From positions 1,426,001-1,490,000 of the forward strand of contig NZ_CP049862.1 in the NCBI RefSeq assembly GCF_011300875.1: a stretch of 64,000 nt of DNA, written 5' to 3'. Positions 58,683 through 64,000 of this stretch are shown piece by piece (position 1 is the first letter of the stretch; the number at the start of each line of letters is the position of its first letter). This DNA comes from Sanguibacter sp. HDW7. GTDB lineage: Bacteria > Actinomycetota > Actinomycetes > Actinomycetales > Cellulomonadaceae. The notes below the pieces were generated by a model that worked only from the letters and a program-made list of their open reading frames with translations, did not search any database and was not told where the DNA came from. A program made the translations under genes and the position numbers.

Positions 58683-59245
58683 CAGGCGCGCCTCAGGGAC
58701 GCGAGACGCTCCTCGGTGCTGAGCACGCCGAAGAATGGTGAGACCTGACGGAGCGACGCCCCGTGCTCATCGTCGCGGAGGCTCAGCCGTTCGAGGACCT
58801 CGGGTCCGGACTCGACGGCCTCCGCCCACTCCTGCACCCAACGCCGTCCTTGAGGGCCCAGGTGGGGGGAGGAGAGCAACCGGGAGACTCCGGCCGCGGC
58901 GCGGCGCGTGACCTCGTCCGGGTCCGCACGCAGCTTGCGCACGATCGAGCGATGGAGTTCGAAGGACTTGCGGTCCTCGCGGCGCGGGGAGGTCGAGCGT
59001 GCTGAGGGCAGTCGCGCGGCGCGCCTGTGAGCGGCGACGGGCTCGGTCGCGAGTACCAGGCTCAGGCCACCGAGAGGTCGTGCGGCGGCGAGCGCCACGC
59101 GCAGCGAGCTGCCGTTGCCGTTCTCGAGGTCGCTGAGCGCGCGAAGACTGACCGACGCCCGATCGGCGAGCTCCGACTGCGTGAGGCCGGCGCGCAGCCG
59201 TCGTGCCCTGAGGCGGTGGCCGATCTGCTTCTCGTCGAGGTCCAT
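58682..59245 (-). CDS. XRE-family HTH protein, candidate antitoxin
   Basis: A 187-residue protein. The N-terminal HTH (about residues 8-50) has IGHRLRARRLRAGLTQSELADR and ASVSLRALSDLENG, typical of XRE. The C-terminal part has no clear family, is helical and contains DPDEVTRRAAAGVSRLLSSP and WVQEWAEAVESGPEVLERLS. It is first in a two-gene operon with the nucleotidyltransferase. ATG 59245 has no SD, and a -10 lies 6 bases upstream. The palindromic operator between -35 and -10 fits autorepression. Confidence 0.68.
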   Translation of the reverse strand: MDLDEKQIGHRLRARRLRAGLTQSELADRASVSLRALSDLENGNGSSLRVALAAARPLGGLSLVLATEPVAAHRRAARLPSARSTSPRREDRKSFELHRSIVRKLRADPDEVTRRAAAGVSRLLSSPHLGPQGRRWVQEWAEAVESGPEVLERLSLRDDEHGASLRQVSPFFGVLSTEERLASLRRA

Positions 59246-59251
59246 CCCCCG

Positions 59252-59280
59252 AAAGTAACATGCAGAAATCTGCGTGTTAA
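59252..59280 (-). promoter_or_regulatory. Promoter and palindromic operator of the XRE/nucleotidyltransferase pair
   Basis: On the minus strand, TTAACA (59280-59275) and TACTTT (59257-59252) are separated by exactly 17 bases. The spacer is a palindrome with core GCAGA-AA-TCTGC (59262-59273), extended by ACA/TGT ends to 20 bp with one mismatch pair (59258-59277). A bound XRE dimer would cover the promoter. The operator overlaps the last codons of the upstream helicase gene. Confidence 0.7.
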
Positions 59281-61553
59281 GTAGTGCTGAGCTCGTCCCA
59301 CCAGGGTCCGTAGCCGAGCCGGGCCTGCTCGGCGGCGACGACCTCGCGGGCGAGGTCGCCGCGTGCGACGTCGGTCGAGCCGACGGCGGCCTGCGCGAGC
59401 GAGGACACGCGGACGTAGTCGTCGAACACCTCCCGCTTGCCGTCGAGGATCTCGACGATGCGCTCGTCGACGCCGTCGGCGCCGAGCAGCCGGTGGACGC
59501 GCACGGGACGCACCTGGCCCATGCGGTGGGCGCGGGCGATCGCCTGGTCCTCGAGCGTCGGCGTGAGCTGCGGCTCGCACAGCACGACGACGCTTGCGGC
59601 CTGGAGGTTGAGGCCGGTGCCGCCGACGGAGATCTGTGCGACGAGCACAGCGGTCGCGTCGGCCGTGAAGGCGTCGACGAGCTCGCCGCGGCGAGCGACG
59701 GGCACGTCGCCGGTGAGCGGACCGTGGACCTGCTCGCCTCGCGTGGCGAGGGCGGACGCGACGAGGTTGAGCGTCGCGCGGAAGTAGGAGAAGACGAGCA
59801 CGGAGCGGCCCTCGCCCGTGGCCTCCTCGACGATCTCGAGCAGCCGGTCGAGCTTGGCCGGGGGAGCGCCGGCGCTGTGCCACGCAGCCTGGCGCATCGC
59901 CATGAGGTTGCCGCTCGCGACGGTCTCCCGGTAGTGGGCCTCCTCGCTTGCGCCGAGGTCGACCCAGTCATCGGACGCGACGACGCCCGGCAGCTCGACG
60001 AGCACGTCGGCCTGGTTGCGTCGCAGGTAGACGTGGGCGACCGCGCTGCGGAACGCCTCGGGCCCGACGAGGCCGAGGTGGCTCGGCATCGAGGCGGAGA
60101 GCCCCGGGTGGAGCATCTCGACGAGCGTGAGGAAGTCCTCGAGGCGGTTGTCCATGGGCGTGCCGGACATGAGCAGGACGCGCGCGCACCGTTGCGCCCA
60201 CGCCGCGACGAGCCTGGACCGCGCAGTCTTGGGGTTCTTCACCTGCTGGGCCTCGTCGACGACGAGCAGGCCGACGCGACCGAGCCCGGCCGCGCCCGCG
60301 CTCTCCGACGGCGCGTCGTCGTCGAGCCGTGCAGAGCCGTCGAGAGGTACGTGCGCGAGCCCCTCGAACGTCGTGAGGCCGACACCGCCCTCGCGCTCCC
60401 ACGCGGCGAGCGCGTCCGCGCGCCCGGCTCCGTGGATGCGGTGCACGGCGAGCGTCGACCGGTCGTGCACCTCGTGCTCCCAGTTCGCGAGCAGCGACGC
60501 CGGGCACACGACGAGGAACCGCCTGTGTCCGTCCGCCGCGAGGTGCGCGATCGCGGCGAGCGCCTGCATCGTCTTGCCGAGGCCCATCTCGTCGCCGAGC
60601 AGCACGCGGCCCTGCTCGAGCGCGAAGCGCGCCCCGAACTCCTGGTAGCCGCGTAGCGCGACGCGCAGGAGCGCCGTGTCGAGCGGGTGCGCCTCGACGC
60701 GCGCGACAAGGTCGGCGGGCAGCAGGCCGCGCGTCGCGAGGACGTCGACGGCCTGCGGGACGATCTCCTGGAGGGTCGTGAAGTACTCGACGGACCGGCG
60801 CGCGAAGTCCTCGGCGAGCGCGAGCCCGGCCGGGTCCGTGACGGCGATCTCGGACTCGGCCCGCGCGACGACCCCAGGGAGGTCGCTGGTGGCGAGCCGC
60901 TCGTCCCACTCCTGCAGCCGGGCGAGCGCCGCGTGCGTCGTGCGGCGCGTGCGCGGCAGCGTGAAGAGCATGCGCGCCGTGTGCCGCGCGGGTGCCGCGT
61001 CGTCCGCCGCTCGGCCGCCGAAGCGCACGTAGTCGTCGAGCGCGCGCCGGTGCGGCGCGACGAGCGGAGAGACCCGCTGGAACCGGCGCAGGAGCGCGAG
61101 CAGGTCGCGCGCCTCGCGCGGCTCGGGCAGGCCCGCGCGGTCGAGCGTGATGCGCAGCGGCCGCAGCGTGACCGCGGCCTTGGCAAGCTGGTCGACGGCC
61201 GCGACGACGCCGCGTGCGGTCGCGTCGCCGACGCCCGGGATCGCGTCGAGCGTCGCCGTGTCGACGCCGAGGAGGTCCGCCGCGGTCGCGTAGCCCGCGG
61301 CCTGCACGGCCGTCAGACGCAGGTTGCGGTCAGTCGTCTCACCGAGCCGCCCGACGGGGACGTGCCCGAGCTCCTCGCGGATCCGTCGCTGCTCGTCAGC
61401 CCGCACCCACGCGGCCACCGCGACGGCGACGTCGTCGACATGTTCGACGATCGCGCGTGCCCGTGCGACGAGCGCGGCATGACGGTCGACGAGCTCGCGC
61501 GCCTCAGGCCCGGGACGGACGGGTGCGGGCCCGCCGGGTGCGGGGTCGATCAC
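59277..61553 (-). CDS. SNF2-family DEAD-like helicase with N-terminal HhH region
   Basis: A 758-residue SNF2/Rad54-type ATPase. Motif I is GDEMGLGKTMQALAAIAHLA (about residues 320-340), motif II is DEAQ, with Q in place of H, motif III is LMSGTPMDN and motif V/VI region ISVGGTGLNLQAASVVV and QAIARAHRMGQVRPVRVHRL. The N-terminal third is accessory and contains a helix-hairpin-helix stretch (DAIPGVGDATARGVVAAV). A role in DNA or nucleoprotein remodelling is expected. GTG 61553 follows the metallopeptidase stop by 10 bases, so they may be co-transcribed. No C-terminal extra domain. Confidence 0.9.
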   Translation of the reverse strand: MIDPAPGGPAPVRPGPEARELVDRHAALVARARAIVEHVDDVAVAVAAWVRADEQRRIREELGHVPVGRLGETTDRNLRLTAVQAAGYATAADLLGVDTATLDAIPGVGDATARGVVAAVDQLAKAAVTLRPLRITLDRAGLPEPREARDLLALLRRFQRVSPLVAPHRRALDDYVRFGGRAADDAAPARHTARMLFTLPRTRRTTHAALARLQEWDERLATSDLPGVVARAESEIAVTDPAGLALAEDFARRSVEYFTTLQEIVPQAVDVLATRGLLPADLVARVEAHPLDTALLRVALRGYQEFGARFALEQGRVLLGDEMGLGKTMQALAAIAHLAADGHRRFLVVCPASLLANWEHEVHDRSTLAVHRIHGAGRADALAAWEREGGVGLTTFEGLAHVPLDGSARLDDDAPSESAGAAGLGRVGLLVVDEAQQVKNPKTARSRLVAAWAQRCARVLLMSGTPMDNRLEDFLTLVEMLHPGLSASMPSHLGLVGPEAFRSAVAHVYLRRNQADVLVELPGVVASDDWVDLGASEEAHYRETVASGNLMAMRQAAWHSAGAPPAKLDRLLEIVEEATGEGRSVLVFSYFRATLNLVASALATRGEQVHGPLTGDVPVARRGELVDAFTADATAVLVAQISVGGTGLNLQAASVVVLCEPQLTPTLEDQAIARAHRMGQVRPVRVHRLLGADGVDERIVEILDGKREVFDDYVRVSSLAQAAVGSTDVARGDLAREVVAAEQARLGYGPWWDELSTT

Positions 61554-61563
61554 GACGAACGGC

Positions 61564-62460
61564 TCAGAGCTTGCTGCCGCTCACCGCGAACGTGTCGCAC
61601 GCGCCCGCGCCTCGCTCGAGGCCCGTCGTGAACCAGCGCTGGCGCTGCTCGGAGGAGCCGTGCGTCCACGACTCGGGGCGCACCGTGCCGGACTGGCCCT
61701 GGATCGCGTCGTCGCCGATCGCCTGGGCGGTGTCGAGGGCGTCGGCGATCTCGGCCTTCGTCGGCGGCTTGAGGAACGTCGTGCCTCCGTCGTCCTTCGT
61801 CGTCGCAGCCGCACCGACCCACGCACCCGCGTAGCAGTCCGCCTGGAGCTCGATGCGCACGGAGTCGCTCGTCGGGCCCGAGTCGCCGCGCTCCGCGGCG
61901 GCCATCGCGCCCGTGAGCGTCGAGATGTGGTGGCCCCACTCGTGCGCGACGACGTACATCTGCGCAAGGCTCCCGCCGTCGGCGCCGAGCTGCGAGCGCA
62001 GGGTCTTGTAGAACGACGTGTCGAGGTAGATGTCCTGGTCACCAGGGCAGTAGAAGGGGCCGACGGCCGACGACGCGTTGCCGCACGCGGTCGAGACGGA
62101 GCCCTCGAAGAGGTTGACGTGCGGGGACGCGTACTGGGCCGACGCGATGCGCGGGAACTCCGCCTCCCAGTAGGCGTCGAGCGAGTTCGCGGCGCCGACG
62201 ACGCGGCACTCGTCGTCCTGGTTCGCCGCGGCACCCGTCGAGCAGCGAGAGAGGTCGCTGTCCCCGGTGCCCTCGACCGCGATGTTCGCAGTGTCGCCTC
62301 CGCCGCCGACGAGGCCCGAGAGGTCGAGGCCGAACTGCTGGGCGACCACGACGAGCAGGATGACAGCGATGCTGCCACCGCCGCCGATGGCTGCCTTCCT
62401 GCCGCCCGAGCGTTTGCTCGCCTTGCTCGTGTCGAACCGAGCGTCGTCGTTGAACGTCAT
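61564..62460 (-). CDS. Neutral zinc metallopeptidase (YpfJ family)
   Basis: A 298-residue membrane-anchored zinc peptidase-like protein. A short cytosolic Lys/Arg/Gly-rich start and one transmembrane helix (SIAVILLVVVAQQFGL, about residues 30-45) are followed by an extracytoplasmic domain with HEWGHHIS (zincin motif, about residue 170) and ELQADCYAGAW (third ligand). The family is widespread, with unknown substrates. ATG 62460 has no SD. TACCGT lies 6 bases upstream, so leaderless initiation is possible. Confidence 0.9.
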   Translation of the reverse strand: MTFNDDARFDTSKASKRSGGRKAAIGGGGSIAVILLVVVAQQFGLDLSGLVGGGGDTANIAVEGTGDSDLSRCSTGAAANQDDECRVVGAANSLDAYWEAEFPRIASAQYASPHVNLFEGSVSTACGNASSAVGPFYCPGDQDIYLDTSFYKTLRSQLGADGGSLAQMYVVAHEWGHHISTLTGAMAAAERGDSGPTSDSVRIELQADCYAGAWVGAAATTKDDGGTTFLKPPTKAEIADALDTAQAIGDDAIQGQSGTVRPESWTHGSSEQRQRWFTTGLERGAGACDTFAVSGSKL

Positions 62461-62522
62461 GTGCACACGGTAGCGCTGCGGGAGCGGTCGCACCCGTGGT
62501 TGACGGGTAGATGAACCCCAGG

Positions 62523-63167
62523 TCAGGACAGGCGGAGCGCGTCCAGCAGGCCGCGGGCATGGATCGCCTCGCCCGTGCGGACGGCGTGCCCGACGGTCCG
62601 CAGGAGCGTCGGCAGCAGCCACGCGCGCGGACCGCGGACGCCACGGGCGCGTGCCGCGTCGCGCGCGCCCTGCGCGAGGTCGAGGAGCGTCGGCACGGTC
62701 CGTAGGACGAGCGCGACGGAGAGCGCGAAGGACTCGGGCCGCACGACGCGCCCGAGCAGCGGGACGTGCGCGAGGACGCGCAGGCCGCGGACGAGGACGG
62801 CGACGATCTCGTCGGTCGGCGTCGTCGCGGTGACGACGGCGGCCGCCAGGACGACGGCGCCGAGACCCGCGACCATGCCGACGGCCGCACCCGGTCCGGC
62901 GTGCCACCAGCGGAACGCGGCGAGCACGAGCAGAAGCACCGCGACGCCCCGCAGCTGGCGCAGCGCTCGCAGGGGCAGGCGCGCGAGCGCCCACGCGCCC
63001 GCGACGCCCGCGAGCAGCACGAGCGCAGGGAGGGGCTCGCGCACGAACGCGACCACCGTGCCGAGCGCGGCGAGCCCCACGAGCTTGAGGCCCGCGGGCG
63101 CACGGTGGACAAGCGTCGTCCCGGGGACGTGGAGCCCCAGCGGGGTCGCGACGCGGACGCGGCTCAT
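62523..63167 (-). CDS. bioN: ECF transporter T component (BioN/CbiQ-like)
   Basis: A 214-residue membrane protein with about five helices and the two Ala-Arg-Gly coupling motifs of energy-coupling-factor T subunits (RDAARARGV and EAIHARGLLDAL). These transmit ATPase movement to a substrate-binding S protein. It is short, as for biotin-type BioN. The ATG overlaps the ATPase gene stop. The biotin assignment depends on the truncated upstream gene being bioY. Confidence 0.8.
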   Translation of the reverse strand: MSRVRVATPLGLHVPGTTLVHRAPAGLKLVGLAALGTVVAFVREPLPALVLLAGVAGAWALARLPLRALRQLRGVAVLLLVLAAFRWWHAGPGAAVGMVAGLGAVVLAAAVVTATTPTDEIVAVLVRGLRVLAHVPLLGRVVRPESFALSVALVLRTVPTLLDLAQGARDAARARGVRGPRAWLLPTLLRTVGHAVRTGEAIHARGLLDALRLS

Positions 63168-63943
63168 CGGGCCTCCCGCGACGAGGCCGGCGCGAGCTCG
63201 GGCGGCGGTCCCGCCATGAGCGCGCGGTACGCGCCGATGGCGTCGGCCGGCGCCCCGTCCGCGACGACGCGCCCCCGTTCGACGACGAGCACACGCTCGG
63301 CCCGCGCTGCAGCGTCGAGGTCGTGCGTCACCGTGACGACCTGCTGCGGCAGCGCGTCGAGCAGAGCCTCGACGTGCGCCTGCCAGCGCAGGTCGAGGAG
63401 CGTCGTCGGCTCGTCGGCGAGCAGCACCGCGGGCTCGGCCGCAAGCACGGACGTGAGCGCGAGCAGCTGCTTCTGCCCGCCCGAGAGCGTCGCGACGGGC
63501 TGGTGGAGGTGACCGCCCAGGCCGACGTCCGCGAGGAGCGCCGTCGCACGCTCGGCGCGCTCACGGAGCGGCAGGTGCCGCAGCGAGAGCGCGACGTCCT
63601 CAAGGGGGGTCGGCATGAGGAGCTGGGCCTCGGGGTCCGCGAAGAGCAGCCCGACGATCCCGCGCACGCGCGCGCCGTCGCGCCGCGTGTCGAGGCCGTG
63701 GACCCGCACGGCGCCCGTCGTCGGCGCGATGAGCCCGTCGAGCAGGCGCACGAGCGTCGACTTGCCCGAGCCGTTCGCCCCGACGACCGCGACACGCCGC
63801 TCGGTGAGTGTGAGTGTCGTCGGGTGCAGGAGCGTGCGCGTGCGACCCTCGGCGTCGACGACCGCGACGCCCGCCGCCTCGAGCTCGAGCACGCCTGTGG
63901 GCGGGGCCGCGGCCCCGCCCACAGGCGTCGGAATGAACGTCAC
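63164..63943 (-). CDS. bioM: ECF transporter ATPase (BioM/CbiO-like)
   Basis: A 259-residue ABC ATPase. Walker A is GANGSGKSTLVRLLDGLI (about residues 55-72), the Q-loop region is VGLLFADPEAQLLMPT (the PEAQ loop is typical of ECF A components), the signature is LSGGQKQLLALTSVLA, Walker B is VLLADEPTTLLDLR and the H-loop is TVTHDLDAA. GTG 63943 overlaps the upstream stop (GTGA). With the T component and an S component it imports a vitamin. Confidence 0.88.
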   Translation of the reverse strand: MTFIPTPVGGAAAPPTGVLELEAAGVAVVDAEGRTRTLLHPTTLTLTERRVAVVGANGSGKSTLVRLLDGLIAPTTGAVRVHGLDTRRDGARVRGIVGLLFADPEAQLLMPTPLEDVALSLRHLPLRERAERATALLADVGLGGHLHQPVATLSGGQKQLLALTSVLAAEPAVLLADEPTTLLDLRWQAHVEALLDALPQQVVTVTHDLDAAARAERVLVVERGRVVADGAPADAIGAYRALMAGPPPELAPASSREAR

Positions 63944-64000
63944 GCGGCCGCGACCTCCGTCGCGAACGGCGACGGCTGCGGCGCGCGACCCCCGCGCAGC
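63940..64000 (-). CDS. C-terminal end of an upstream gene, possibly bioY (partial)
   Basis: Only about 20 codons are inside the window, reading LRGGRAPQPSPFATEVAAA and stop. The stop overlaps the ATPase GTG, so this is the first or preceding gene of the ECF operon. The fragment is too short and variable to recognise. BioY (the biotin-binding S component) is suggested only by its place before bioM-bioN. Confidence 0.35.
   Translation of the reverse strand, partial: LRGGRAPQPSPFATEVAAA

Overview
The window is a chromosomal segment of a high-GC actinobacterium. GC is above 70% outside the rRNA genes, GTG starts are common, and many genes join through 4-base ATGA/GTGA overlaps. The 16S gene has Micrococcales-type sequence, and the 23S gene carries the extra helix typical of high-GC Gram-positives. 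The closest match is probably in or near the Cellulomonadaceae/Sanguibacteraceae, but a 16S comparison would be needed to settle the genus. There are no insertion sequences, prophage, CRISPR arrays, integrases or tRNA genes.

Layout. Bases 1-3.9 kb hold the tail of an aldose epimerase and pheST. Bases 4-10 kb are mostly minus-strand: a tandem VOC protein, the ferrous-iron uptake operon feoABC under a perfect DtxR/IdeR-type box, a small (p)ppGpp synthetase, a MazG-like pyrophosphohydrolase and a quinone oxidoreductase. At 9.8-12.9 kb a TPP riboswitch precedes a thiamine-precursor ABC transporter operon, followed by dps. At 13.7-22.4 kb lies the complete arginine cluster argCJBDFRGH behind two ARG boxes spaced 21 bp apart. 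Then come a P-loop kinase, mpg and tyrS. A 16S-23S-5S rRNA operon occupies 25.2-31.0 kb. It interrupts a gene order (mpg, tyrS, TPR protein, HAD phosphatase, small protein, tlyA, nadK, recN, steA, mctB, pyrG, nudix) that I recall as Rv1688-Rv1700 in Mycobacterium tuberculosis. Murein genes (an MraY/WecA-like protein, murJ, a GT4 glycosyltransferase) lie between mctB and pyrG.

Bases 47-58 kb hold a TipA-like MerR regulator, heme A synthase ctaA, an ABC-2 transporter and the SUF iron-sulfur operon sufR-B-D-Rieske-C-S-U-T. This resembles the mycobacterial Rv1456c-Rv1466 block without the mptB homologue. Bases 58-64 kb (minus strand) hold a candidate XRE/nucleotidyltransferase toxin-antitoxin pair with its own palindromic operator, an SNF2 helicase, a zinc metallopeptidase and an ECF (probably biotin) transporter that runs off the window end.

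How the genes work together. Iron acquisition (feo) and iron-sulfur assembly (suf) share a near-identical palindromic box and are probably coordinated by a DtxR/IdeR protein, with SufR adding cluster sensing. ArgR is encoded inside the operon it probably represses. Several operon-leading genes (feoA, argC, pyrG, ctaA, the ABC-2 ATPase, the candidate antitoxin, the metallopeptidase) have a TANNNT hexamer 6-8 nt before the start codon, which suggests leaderless transcripts.

The most unusual product is a 783-residue protein encoded just after the rRNA operon. It has an Arg/Gly/Phe-rich repeat half, a helical TPR-like domain and a very acidic tail.
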